Assembly (NCBI GenBank): GCA_964614375.1
Contig: CAZTLI010000066.1
Span: forward strand, 1-16,690
DNA length: 16,690 bases
Origin: CAZTLI01 sp964614375
GTDB taxonomy: Bacteria; Chloroflexota; Anaerolineae; Aggregatilineales; Phototrophicaceae
Reading direction: 5' to 3'
The position numbers and the translations under genes were made by a program. Each line of letters opens with the position of its first letter. The stretch's first letter is position 1. The notes under the pieces were generated by a model that saw only the letters and a program-made list of their open reading frames with translations, was not told the DNA's origin and ran no database searches. Shown in pieces: positions 1-7,037 of the stretch.

Positions 1-2
1 CC

Positions 3-431
3 GGAACACTGGTCTATGTCTGCGCGCCCATGCGGATGCTGGATGCGGTGCGGCGCGTTTGGCAGGCACAGAAGCGCCCCAAAGGGGATTTACGCTATGA
101 AACCTTCGCCGCATCCGGGCAGTTTGCCACGCAGCCCTTTGAGGTATCTATCCCCCGCTTTGGCACAACCCTCACAGTCCCCGAAAACCAAACCCTGCTG
201 GACGCCCTCAACAACGCCGGTATCGACGTGATGTCCGACTGCTTACGCGGTGAATGTGGTCTGTGTGTGGTCGATGTGCTGGACTGTTCTGGCAAAATTG
301 ACCATCGTGATTTTTTCTTCAGCGATGAACAAAAGGCCGAAAATCACAAACTCTGTGCGTGTGTATCGCGCGTGGTCGAGGGTCGATTGGTGATTGACAC
401 CGCCTATCGAGGTCGCTTATCGCAAATTTGA
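3..431 (+). CDS. PDR/VanB-family oxidoreductase, C-terminal [2Fe-2S] domain (5' partial)
   Basis: The reading frame is open from the window edge, so the start lies upstream. The visible part begins with the end of an NAD-binding domain (VYVCAPMRMLDAVRRV, the CGP-type motif that ends the FNR module). It continues into a plant-type ferredoxin domain with cysteines in the pattern C-x4-C-x2-C at 240-266 (CLRGECGLC), and a late cysteine in LCACVSR. The run DHRDFFFSDEQ followed by CVSR is typical of phthalate dioxygenase reductase / vanillate demethylase reductase proteins. In that family, electrons pass from NAD(P)H through FMN and the [2Fe-2S] centre to a partner oxygenase. The fourth iron ligand is either of two nearby cysteines, 29 or 31 residues after the third. 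The usual partner, a Rieske oxygenase, is not visible here and may lie upstream. The methyltransferase begins about 80 bp downstream in the same direction. Confidence 0.9.
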   Translation, partial: GTLVYVCAPMRMLDAVRRVWQAQKRPKGDLRYETFAASGQFATQPFEVSIPRFGTTLTVPENQTLLDALNNAGIDVMSDCLRGECGLCVVDVLDCSGKIDHRDFFFSDEQKAENHKLCACVSRVVEGRLVIDTAYRGRLSQI

Positions 432-463
432 GCAATCGCACAGCTCCATGCCCTTGTCCCGCA

Positions 464-506
464 TTGACAAGATAGACTGTCCCTCATTTACATGACGGTT
501 TACAAT
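464..506 (+). promoter_or_regulatory. Candidate promoter of the methyltransferase gene
   Basis: A perfect TTGACA lies at 464-469, with TTTACA 17 bp further on (487-492). A better -10, TACAAT at 501-506, is too far from that -35 but sits exactly 6 bp before the ATG at 513, as in leaderless transcripts. With either -10, transcription would begin after the ATG at 492. Only one element, or neither, may be real. Confidence 0.35.
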
Positions 507-512
507 GTCCGT

Positions 513-1139
513 ATGCAGACTGATGACCATCGCCTGAAAACAACTATCGCCAGCTACAATCAAAAAGCCGCCGATTATGTCGCGCGCAATAAACGCAACG
601 ACTGGTGGATAGGCCCTAAAGTCCCTATCGACAAATTTGCCGCTTATCTACCACCGCCAGCGCGCGTGCTGGAAATCGGCTGTGGGCCGGGTGCGGATGT
701 GGTAAATCTGCGAAATGCGGGTTACAGCGTCATCGGCATGGATTTATCGACTGGAATGCTGGCACAAGCGCGCCAAGTCGCGGGTGGCGGCCTGCTACAA
801 GCGGATATGCGCGTCCTGCCAATCGCCGCCAACAGTGTGGATGGTGTGTGGGCGATGGCGTCGCTGCTGCATTTGCCGCGCCAGCATGTCGCACAGACCA
901 TCGCTGGGATAGCGCGTGTGCTGCGTCTGCATGGGGTATTCTTTGGCAGCGTGAAAATCGGCGAGGGCGAAATCATCACACATAATATGGGCGAACGGAG
1001 TTTTACCCTGTTCCAATCAGATGAATTTGCCGGTTATCTCACCGGGGCGGGCTTGTGTATCCGTGAACAGTGGACATGGCAGCCCGAAAGCGACCCGCAA
1101 GCATGGCTGAATGTCCTATCGCAGCGCGAGGATTTATGA
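513..1139 (+). CDS. Class I SAM-dependent methyltransferase
   Basis: This is a 208-residue protein with a Rossmann-type methyltransferase fold. Motif I is VLEIGCGPG (residues 52-60), an acidic residue follows strand beta-2 (GMDLS, D77), and LQADMRVLPI then SVDGVWAMASLLHLPR form the methyltransferase_11-like core. The substrate cannot be read from the sequence. An in-frame ATG at 492 would add seven residues, but neither start has a Shine-Dalgarno sequence. The start at 513 is chosen because the promoter-like elements place transcription beyond 492. The stop overlaps the ATG of the next gene (ATGA at 1136-1139), so this gene and the indoleamine 2,3-dioxygenase are almost certainly co-translated and probably act in one pathway. 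A methylated tryptophan or kynurenine derivative is one possibility, but that is inference. Confidence 0.88.
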   Translation: MQTDDHRLKTTIASYNQKAADYVARNKRNDWWIGPKVPIDKFAAYLPPPARVLEIGCGPGADVVNLRNAGYSVIGMDLSTGMLAQARQVAGGGLLQADMRVLPIAANSVDGVWAMASLLHLPRQHVAQTIAGIARVLRLHGVFFGSVKIGEGEIITHNMGERSFTLFQSDEFAGYLTGAGLCIREQWTWQPESDPQAWLNVLSQREDL

Positions 1140-2269
1140 TGACCGACTGCTGGGCTATTACACCCGAACACGGCTTCCTGCTCAATCCCGCCCCGCTGAA
1201 CAGCCTCAAAGCGATTGAGTCGCCGCTGCCTGTCGATACGCTTGAACGGGTCGAATCCCTCGCGGCAGATTTGCCGACGCTGCTCCACGATAGGCGCTTA
1301 CGCGCTGTGGTGGAGGATTTACCGGTATTCGACTATGCCGCACTGGAACACGAGGCCAACTGCCGCGTGATTGAGCGATTGTTCATGCTCTATGGCTATT
1401 TTGCCAGTGCCTATGTCTATGCGAATGATGACCCGGTGGGGCGCATTCCGGCGAGTGTCGCTGTCCCGCTGGTGCGGCTTTCGCAGCTAGCGCGCCGTCC
1501 GCCAATTTTGACCTATTCGACGATGGTGCTCGGTAATTGGCATCTGCAAGACCCGGATGGCAGTCTGACGCTCGGTAATCTGCAAACGCTGCAAACGTTT
1601 CTCGATGTGCCGGACGAACACTGGTTCATCCTTGTGCATGTGGCGATTGAAGCGCGCGCGATTAATATCCTCAACGGGGTTCATGCCGCGCAGGTTGCCA
1701 TTGCCAATGAAGACGACCAGGCCCTGCACGGCGCGCTGCGGGCAATCAAACAGGGACTCATCGACATCACGACGACCTTCCACAATATGGAAAAAGGCTG
1801 CGACCCGGACATTTACTATCAACAGGTGCGGCCTTATATGTTCGGCTTCAATAAGGTAGTTTATGAGGGCGTCAAGGCATACGACAATCAACCGATGACG
1901 ATACGCGGTGGCAGTGGCGCACAGAGTTCGATTGTCCCGGCGCTGGTCAATGCCCTCGGCATCGAACATCAGCAATCCGAATTGACCCGGCATCTGGACG
2001 ATATGCTCGACTACATGCCGGTTGCCCACCGTCACTATATCGGCACTATGCGCCAGTCACGCATCCGCCGCTATGTACAGGCACATCCAGTCTTCACCGA
2101 CGCCTACAACCACTGTCTGCGCCAGTTGATGACCTTCCGGCGCGCCCACTTTTATTATGCCCGCACCTATATCTTCCAGAAATCAACCAACCCTGTCGGC
2201 ACAGGCGGCACGCTGTTCATGGATTTTCTATCCAAACTGGTTGCCGAAACCGAAGCGCATTTGCTATAA
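1136..2269 (+). CDS. Indoleamine 2,3-dioxygenase family protein
   Basis: The 377-residue protein matches the IDO family along its length. It has the GGSGAQSS signature at 258-265 (GGSAGQSS in mammalian IDO), MPVAHRHYI at about 294-302, the probable proximal haem ligand H338 in FRRAHFYYARTYI, and the GTGGT loop at 355-359 near the C-terminus. Members are haem enzymes that open the indole ring of L-tryptophan with O2 to give N-formylkynurenine; bacterial members are less studied. GAGGA lies five bases before ATG 1136. An in-frame ATG at 1139 is an alternative, and the longer frame from 1070 inside the methyltransferase has no support. The ATGA overlap with the methyltransferase stop indicates translational coupling. 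No kynurenine formamidase, kynureninase or kynurenine monooxygenase is visible in the window, so this need not be simple tryptophan catabolism. Confidence 0.93.
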   Translation: MMTDCWAITPEHGFLLNPAPLNSLKAIESPLPVDTLERVESLAADLPTLLHDRRLRAVVEDLPVFDYAALEHEANCRVIERLFMLYGYFASAYVYANDDPVGRIPASVAVPLVRLSQLARRPPILTYSTMVLGNWHLQDPDGSLTLGNLQTLQTFLDVPDEHWFILVHVAIEARAINILNGVHAAQVAIANEDDQALHGALRAIKQGLIDITTTFHNMEKGCDPDIYYQQVRPYMFGFNKVVYEGVKAYDNQPMTIRGGSGAQSSIVPALVNALGIEHQQSELTRHLDDMLDYMPVAHRHYIGTMRQSRIRRYVQAHPVFTDAYNHCLRQLMTFRRAHFYYARTYIFQKSTNPVGTGGTLFMDFLSKLVAETEAHLL

Positions 2270-2345
2270 CCGTCATCAACAGGCAGCATAAACTGACCGA
2301 TGGGGTATGCCCTCTCGTCGTGCCAATATTCAGTTGAAAATCGAG

Positions 2346-2567
2346 TCAGACCCCGACAGTGGCCTTGTCTCTGAGTTTTTGTTTGAGCTGCTTGGTCTTG
2401 TAGCGGAGTTTGGCGCGGAAGTGGGCGCTGGCAATAATGCCATACTTTTTGCGGATGAGTTCGACGGCTTCCTGAGTGCAGGCACTACAGAAGAATGCTC
2501 CAGGGTGGTCATATTTTGAAAGGGGTAGTTCACGCTCACAACGCCCACAAGGTCGCTTTTTGGGCAT
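2346..2567 (-). CDS. Small zinc-ribbon protein, function unknown
   Basis: This is a 73-residue basic protein with two CxxC knuckles, C7/C10 and C27/C30 (CGRC and CSAC), sixteen residues apart. It ends in a lysine/arginine-rich helix (RAKLRYKTKQLKQKLRDK). The pattern CxRCxxxLPLSKYD...FFCSAC resembles the short treble-clef or zinc-ribbon modules that precede HNH nucleases in phage and plasmid proteins, but no nuclease domain follows. A nucleic-acid-binding role is likely but unproven. AAGGAG nine bases before the ATG makes it a convincing gene despite its size. It is its own transcription unit: a TATAAT promoter element with a palindrome lies upstream, and the thiolase terminator separates it from the next gene. 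It converges on the dioxygenase gene. Confidence 0.75.
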   Translation of the reverse strand: MPKKRPCGRCERELPLSKYDHPGAFFCSACTQEAVELIRKKYGIIASAHFRAKLRYKTKQLKQKLRDKATVGV

Positions 2568-2603
2568 ATTGTAAACTCCTTTTTCTAGCCTATCCCATCA
2601 GCA

Positions 2604-2624
2604 ATTATACACCGTATTAATACG
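2604..2624 (-). promoter_or_regulatory. -10 element with adjacent 12-bp perfect palindrome (candidate operator) of the zinc-ribbon gene
   Basis: On the minus strand a consensus TATAAT (2609-2604) lies about 35 bp before the ATG of the zinc-ribbon gene. Three bases further upstream is the perfect palindrome CGTATTAATACG (2613-2624), which falls in the -10/-35 spacer. That is where a repressor dimer would block RNA polymerase. No good -35 is seen. Confidence 0.5.
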
Positions 2625-2636
2625 AATTTCTCACCA

Positions 2637-2662
2637 ATTGGTCTATGATTGGTCTACGATTG
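2637..2662. repeat. 11-bp tandem direct repeat upstream of the zinc-ribbon gene
   Basis: ATTGGTCTATG (2637-2647) is followed directly by ATTGGTCTACG (2648-2658) and a partial third copy, ATTG (2659-2662). The 11-bp period puts the copies on nearly the same face of the helix, as expected for a protein-binding site. A palindrome, CCAATTGG, overlaps the left edge (2634-2641). Confidence 0.6.
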
Positions 2663-2717
2663 CGTAAATTTTCTCAAATTTTACATTTGTAACAGCGGCT
2701 GTCTGCGGCAATATAAG

Positions 2718-2750
2718 CAAAAACAGGAGACGACAGATGCCATCTCCTGT
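2718..2750 (-). terminator. Rho-independent terminator of the thiolase gene
   Basis: Read on the minus strand, an 8-bp perfect stem ACAGGAGA / TCTCCTGT (arms 2750-2743 and 2730-2723) is followed by a run of five T and further T-rich sequence. Extra pairs are possible inside the loop. It lies about 115 bp after the thiolase stop. The stretch 2751-2865 before it holds no gene I can support. Confidence 0.7.
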
Positions 2751-2865
2751 GAAGCGTTTTCTGAAGCCTGATTCTCTATTTTCACACTCACCGTATCCTT
2801 TACCCGCTGTGTCCGCCGCGGGCGCTGTGGTTCAAAACCGGTAAGATAGGTGAATGGTGTAGAAG

Positions 2866-4026
2866 CTAATTCCCGTTGAGGCGCTCGATAATCGTGCCTG
2901 TGCCCATGCCCCCGCCGCAGCACATCGTTTGCAGGCCATATTTTTTGTCATGGACATCGAGCGCGTTGAGCAGTGTCGTCATCAGGCGCGCGCCACTGCC
3001 GCCGAGGGGATGCCCCAACGCAATCGAACTGCCATGCACATTGACCTTTTCCATGTCTGCGCCCGTTTCCTTCTGCCACATCTGTACAACCGTAGCAAAG
3101 GCTTCATTGACTTCAAACAGGTCGATGTCGTCCATGGACATACCCGCTTTTTCCAGTGCTTTTTGCGTGGCGCTGATGGGGCCAGTCAGCATCAGATGCG
3201 GGTCTGAACCCACCGTCACGCTGGCGACAATCCGGGCGCGCGGTTTTACGCCGAGTTCTCTGGCTTTTTCAGCCGTCATAACCAGCACCGCCGCCGCGCC
3301 ATCCGTTATTTGGCTGCTATTCCCGGCAGTGGTGACACCCGCTTCGGTGAATACCGGATTCAGGCCAGCCAATTTCTCGGTGGAGGTGTTGGCGCGAATG
3401 CCCTGATCGCGATCCATCATAAAAACCTTGCCGTCGTCGTCTACCGCTTGAATCGGCGCGATTTCGCGCTTGAACCAGCCATTTTCGGTGGCGGTCAGCG
3501 CGCGGCGGTGACTCTCAAAACTGAGCGCGTCAACCTCTTCGCGAGTGATGCCCCACTTTTGCGCGATTTCGTCAGAGGCCATGCCCTGCGGAATCATGTT
3601 GTATTCTTCCATGATGTTATCGGTGAAAGGCTGCCCGCCATTCATCGACGACCCCATCGGCACGCGCGTCATACTCTCGACACCGCCCGCGACAACGACA
3701 TCAGCCTGTCCCGATGCGACCATCGCCGCCGCCAGATGCACGGCCTGTTGACTGCTGCCACACTGAAAATCGACGCTCGTAGCGGGCACTTCAATCGGCA
3801 AACCCGCTTCCAGCGTCACGTTGCGGGCGATGTTGAAGGTCTGCTCACTGACCTGACTCACACAGCCAAAAATCACATGATCGACCTCTTCCGGCTTCAC
3901 GCCCGCGCGTTCCAATACCGAACGGACGACGTGCGCCCCCAATTTCACCGGATGCTGTTCGCGCAGCCAGCCATTGCGCCGTCCGAGTGGTGTTCGTAGC
4001 GCATCAACAATCACAACCTCTGTCAT
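2866..4026 (-). CDS. Acetyl-CoA acetyltransferase / acyl-CoA thiolase
   Basis: This is a full-length 386-residue thiolase. The acyl-accepting nucleophile is C89 in VDFQCGSSQQAVH. The other catalytic elements are all present: NEAFA at 307-311, H339 in ALGHPLGGSGAR, and C370 in CCGGGMGTG. The enzyme condenses two acyl-CoAs or cleaves a 3-ketoacyl-CoA with CoA. The sequence does not say whether it works in beta-oxidation, steroid or aromatic breakdown, or acetoacetyl-CoA synthesis, because no other beta-oxidation gene is adjacent. GAGGG lies eight bases before the ATG. It has its own terminator (2718-2750), so it appears monocistronic. A paired repeat of the GTCTnnGATTG type lies about 90 bp upstream and could be a regulatory site. 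Confidence 0.95.
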   Translation of the reverse strand: MTEVVIVDALRTPLGRRNGWLREQHPVKLGAHVVRSVLERAGVKPEEVDHVIFGCVSQVSEQTFNIARNVTLEAGLPIEVPATSVDFQCGSSQQAVHLAAAMVASGQADVVVAGGVESMTRVPMGSSMNGGQPFTDNIMEEYNMIPQGMASDEIAQKWGITREEVDALSFESHRRALTATENGWFKREIAPIQAVDDDGKVFMMDRDQGIRANTSTEKLAGLNPVFTEAGVTTAGNSSQITDGAAAVLVMTAEKARELGVKPRARIVASVTVGSDPHLMLTGPISATQKALEKAGMSMDDIDLFEVNEAFATVVQMWQKETGADMEKVNVHGSSIALGHPLGGSGARLMTTLLNALDVHDKKYGLQTMCCGGGMGTGTIIERLNGN

Positions 4027-4112
4027 GGTATTACCCTCATTAATCTATTCACGATTCGATTCTTTTGTGCCCATATCATACCGCAATTCACGCAAAATGG
4101 GTGCATCAAAAT

Positions 4113-4131
4113 AGACTGATTGGTCTGATTG
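4113..4131. repeat. 9-bp tandem repeat upstream of the thiolase gene
   Basis: GACTGATTG is followed directly by GTCTGATTG. It sits about 90 bp upstream of the thiolase start codon and shares the words GATTG and GTCT with the tandem repeat at 2637-2662 on the other side of the same gene. It may be a regulator site; no palindrome is obvious. A possible thiolase -10 (TATGAT on the minus strand) is at 4080-4075. Confidence 0.35.
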
Positions 4132-4287
4132 CCCGTTTCGCTATTGTGCCCAGTGCATACAACTTGGAGTACAAACATCGCAATAAATTACGAAATGTTA
4201 CCCGGTTTTAGCTGCTTATCAGGCGCTTCTAAACCCTCAACGGGCTTGTGCAGACTTCGCCCATTTACGAACGGAATACCATTTCTC

Positions 4288-4296
4288 TGCTATAAT
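4288..4296 (+). promoter_or_regulatory. Extended -10 promoter element
   Basis: TGCTATAAT carries both the TGn extension and a consensus -10, 25 bp before the ATG at 4322. There is no convincing -35, as is common with extended -10 promoters. The rest of the gap 4027-4287 holds only the repeat at 4113-4131 and the thiolase upstream region. Confidence 0.65.
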
Positions 4297-4321
4297 GCTG
4301 TGCAACTGGAGACAAGAGGAC

Positions 4322-4690
4322 ATGCCATTGACGACATCATCCACCGCACTCAAACGTCCACGTACCCTCATCTACAATCTGCTGGATTTGCCACACGGTC
4401 ATCTGGCGGTGACGGATATTCAGGTCGCGCATTGGGGCAGCACCCTGATCGTGGATTGCACCCATACCTATCCGCCAAACACAAAGGCGTTCACCCTCAT
4501 CTTCAAAGATTGTCAGGGAATCCGCTGGTATGTGCAAAATAACGCCTATAACACGCCGGAAGACACACCCGCGCAGCTGCTGACGCATGATTTAGGCAAA
4601 CACAAGCACCAGCACACCGCGCGTCTGGCGACGACAATGGTCGAAATCATCCTGTCCTATGGCGAATTGGAAATCGTCAAGGGCTGGTAG
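4322..4690 (+). CDS. Hypothetical protein, 122 residues
   Basis: I do not recognise the family. The start at 4322 is chosen because AGAGGA lies just upstream and an extended -10 lies 25 bp upstream; the frame could also begin at 4295, but that ATG overlaps the -10. The predicted protein is soluble, with no signal peptide, membrane segment or cysteine motif. It alternates beta-like stretches (LAVTDIQVAHWGSTLIVDCTH; FTLIFKDCQGIRWYVQN) with a final helix (TARLATTMVEIILSYGELEIVKGW), so it is probably a small alpha/beta domain. A histidine-rich stretch, HDLGKHKHQHTA, sits before the final helix and could bind metal. It is expressed alone and converges on the HEAT-repeat gene. Confidence 0.7.
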   Translation: MPLTTSSTALKRPRTLIYNLLDLPHGHLAVTDIQVAHWGSTLIVDCTHTYPPNTKAFTLIFKDCQGIRWYVQNNAYNTPEDTPAQLLTHDLGKHKHQHTARLATTMVEIILSYGELEIVKGW

Positions 4691-4811
4691 TGCATGGCGA
4701 TACAGAGGCGCTGTTCATGCTACCAACGGCATCGCAACGGCGCTTATCTGGCACTTCCGCTTTTTCATCACCCATGATTATTTTCAGGGGCCTCAGCTGT
4801 CTGTGAAATAC

Positions 4812-4831
4812 AAAACGGGCGAAACACCGTT
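4812..4831 (-). terminator. Weak candidate terminator of the reductoisomerase-like/HEAT unit
   Basis: On the minus strand AACGG / CCGTT (5-bp stem, 8-base loop) is followed by TTGTATTT, about 60 bp after the HEAT gene stop. The stem is short. The rest of the gap 4691-4892 shows nothing I can support. Confidence 0.3.
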
Positions 4832-4892
4832 CTGTTTACATGCGTGAGACAGTGTTTAACCCGTTATCGCTTTTGTTGTGCAGAATTGTGAT

Positions 4893-5750
4893 TTAATGCC
4901 CCATCACTTTTAGCGCAGAATCCACCGCAACCCGTACTGAATTATCCGGGTCATGCAGTGCGTTGATGAGCAAGGCAATCGCGCGCGGGTCGCCAAATTT
5001 GCCGAGCGCCTCTGCCGCGCCACGCCGGACATTGGCGCTGGAGTCACGTTTCAACAACGACATCAAGTCCTCAAAGGCACTGCCATCGCGTATTTCGCCC
5101 AGTGCCCACACCGCGTTATAGCGCACCCACTCATGCTCATCGCGTAGGGCGGCGCGCAGCGGCTGCGTCGCGCGATGATCGCCCACACGTCCCAGCGCAT
5201 TCGCCGCCCGGATGCGTGTCCAATCATCATCATCGGCTAATAACAGCACCAGCGTATCCATGACAATGGGATCGCCAATTTGCCCCAATGCCGAGGCAAT
5301 CGTGCCGCGTGTGAGGCCGTCGCTTTCTGCCAACACATCAATCAATGGCCCAACTGCCCGATCATCGCCTAACCAGCCCAGGGCTGCTGCTGCGTTACGC
5401 CGCGTATCGTGATGGTCGGACTTGAGGACATCCAGCAGCGGTTCAACCGCACGCTCATCGCCGATTTCGCCGAGTGCTTTCGCTGCCCACTCCTGTACAT
5501 CGGCATCGCTGTCGTGCAGCGCATGAATCAACGGCTCAATCGCCCGGCCATCGCCGATTTCACCCAGGGCCCACGCCGCCAATTTGCGGACAGGTGAAGC
5601 GGTATTTTCAAGTGCCCACAACAGGGCATCCAATGCGGGTTCACCAATCTCAATTAAGCGGATCGCAGCCGCCTGCTGGACATCTGGATTGGGATTGTCG
5701 AGTTGGGACAAATACGCTTGTATTTCCTGACCAACATCCACCATTTGCAT
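4893..5750 (-). CDS. HEAT-repeat (PBS-lyase-like) protein
   Basis: The 285-residue protein is built almost wholly of about 31-residue HEAT repeats with the recurring core AAxALGEIGDxRAxEPLxxALxD. Roughly eight to nine units run from residue 20 to the end (for example WALGEIGDGRAIEPLIHAL, AKALGEIGDERAVEPLLDVL, AAALGWLGDDRAVGPLIDVL). Such proteins are right-handed solenoids that bind other proteins. The family includes phycobilin lyases, but nothing here suggests phycobiliproteins, so a scaffold or partner-binding role is likelier. AAGGTG lies four bases before ATG 5750; ATG 5744 is also possible. It starts only 42 bp after the reductoisomerase-like gene on the same strand, so the two are probably one operon and the HEAT protein may bind that protein. 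Confidence 0.9.
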   Translation of the reverse strand: MQMVDVGQEIQAYLSQLDNPNPDVQQAAAIRLIEIGEPALDALLWALENTASPVRKLAAWALGEIGDGRAIEPLIHALHDSDADVQEWAAKALGEIGDERAVEPLLDVLKSDHHDTRRNAAAALGWLGDDRAVGPLIDVLAESDGLTRGTIASALGQIGDPIVMDTLVLLLADDDDWTRIRAANALGRVGDHRATQPLRAALRDEHEWVRYNAVWALGEIRDGSAFEDLMSLLKRDSSANVRRGAAEALGKFGDPRAIALLINALHDPDNSVRVAVDSALKVMGH

Positions 5751-5792
5751 ATCACACCTTATCCTGCTGATTCAACATGACTCTATCTTACG

Positions 5793-6779
5793 TCAGATTC
5801 CGTGCAATAAGTCTAAAGCTTGTTGTTCTAGCTCCCACAAATCCATATCTTCTTGATTTTTCAGCAGTTTTTTAAGGCGAGAATAGCCATCGGCATACTC
5901 TTTTGACCATTCACGGGCGAAATCGCCATCGCGAATCTCGTCGAGGGTCACTTCCATCAACCGTTCTAACTTCAGGTCATTGAAGCGGTTCAAACGACTA
6001 AAGATACCATATTGCCCGGTCAAGGACGACAGACGCAGGGCGTGCAGCAGTCCAGCATCGGCGGCGCGCTGGAGATAATCGGTAAATTCACCAGAAAGAT
6101 AGAGATCGGTCAGTGCGGCTTCTGACGGATAACCCATCCGAATCAATAAACGGGCGGCGGTCAGCATAATGTGGTGGACAGCGGGCAAAATCGCCTGCTG
6201 GATGAAGAGGTCGAGTTCCGTTTCTTGCTCAATGCTGACTTCAATCGCGCCGGCGCGCAGCGACCCAATCGCCTTCGCAATCGCCAGTATCGTGGGCCAT
6301 GCCTGCCCACCTGAATCTTGCCCGACCGCGACAAAACTATAAAAACCTTTGTTGTTCAAATAGCGTTCACGGATAGATGCCCCCAGAATGCGCGGTGCAA
6401 CCAGCCCCACATCGACAAACGGCGGCGCTTCGATGTAACCATAGGCGATGTTGTAACCACTCGTGAAGATGAGCGTATGCCCCTTCCGCAGATAGGGCGA
6501 AATCCGTTCCAGATAGACCTGGGGCATGGCTTCGTCGGGCAGCAGCAGCATCAGCACATCGCATTCTTGCACAGCCGTTTCAATAGTCGCCGTTCGTAGA
6601 CCATCGGCACGAGCGATGGGGCCGCTGTCTTTTTCATAGACACCGACGACGACCCGTATCCCACTGTCGCGCAAATTGAGGGCGATAGGCCGCCCCATAC
6701 CGACGTAACCGATCATCGCCACTTGCTTACCCGTGAGATAATCCAGATCGCCATTCTGTTCGCTGTAAATCTTTGTCAT
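5793..6779 (-). CDS. Ketol-acid reductoisomerase-like protein with degenerate active site
   Basis: The 328-residue protein aligns, from memory, with class I ketol-acid reductoisomerase (IlvC) from end to end. The Rossmann start is GKQVAMIGYVGMGRPIALNL, followed by MLLLPDEAMPQVY, the GAIE...ETELDLF region and the C-terminal DGDFAREW segment. IlvC makes valine/isoleucine precursors with NADPH and two Mg2+. Key residues differ here. The active-site histidine is S107, and the lysine of VAPKGPGH is R130 in VAPRILGA. Of four expected metal ligands only D190 remains; the others are Q194, D225 and S229. The middle glycine of GYGSQG is V26. Ordinary IlvC activity is therefore unlikely. The ATG at 6779 is preceded by AGGA, whereas the longer frame to 6869 has no ribosome site. 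A HEAT-repeat gene follows 42 bp on. Confidence 0.82.
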   Translation of the reverse strand: MTKIYSEQNGDLDYLTGKQVAMIGYVGMGRPIALNLRDSGIRVVVGVYEKDSGPIARADGLRTATIETAVQECDVLMLLLPDEAMPQVYLERISPYLRKGHTLIFTSGYNIAYGYIEAPPFVDVGLVAPRILGASIRERYLNNKGFYSFVAVGQDSGGQAWPTILAIAKAIGSLRAGAIEVSIEQETELDLFIQQAILPAVHHIMLTAARLLIRMGYPSEAALTDLYLSGEFTDYLQRAADAGLLHALRLSSLTGQYGIFSRLNRFNDLKLERLMEVTLDEIRDGDFAREWSKEYADGYSRLKKLLKNQEDMDLWELEQQALDLLHGI

Positions 6780-7037
6780 AGGGGTATCCTGCCTGCGGAA
6801 ATTGACGGTAATCGCCTCAATATTACCGTTTGTCGCGCATTTCGGCAGTGGGGATATGTTGGAAAGCATTGAGAAATCTATACAGATTACCCCTAATTCG
6901 TGGGGGGATACGACAACCGATTCTCCTGTAGAGTCAAGACAGACTGCAAAACGCGGCTCAAACGGTGGGAAATCAACGGTTTTGTCGTTGATTCTAGGAG
7001 TACGCTGAAAAGAGATAGAAACTCAGGAGACTCTCGA

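Noticed and set aside
1070..1135. 22-residue extension of the dioxygenase into the methyltransferase gene
   Set aside because: GAGGA and the ATGA overlap mark 1136 as the start, and the extension reads as out-of-frame methyltransferase sequence.
1487..2035. 182-residue minus-strand frame antisense to the dioxygenase
   Set aside because: The plus-strand dioxygenase is certain and this frame carries no family motif.
2276..2345. Hairpin-like GGGG/CCC between the dioxygenase and zinc-ribbon genes as a terminator
   Set aside because: The stem is too short and no T-run follows on either strand.
3310..3999. 229-residue plus-strand frame antisense to the thiolase
   Set aside because: It is a long open shadow of a strongly conserved gene, with no ribosome site and no recognisable domain.
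4893..5750. Tandem DNA repeats as a CRISPR or satellite array
   Set aside because: The periodicity comes from coding of degenerate HEAT repeats of about 31 residues, not from identical DNA units with spacers.
6780..6869. N-terminal extension of the reductoisomerase-like protein to ATG 6869
   Set aside because: No ribosome site there. The ATG at 6779 has AGGA upstream and gives the normal family N-terminus.
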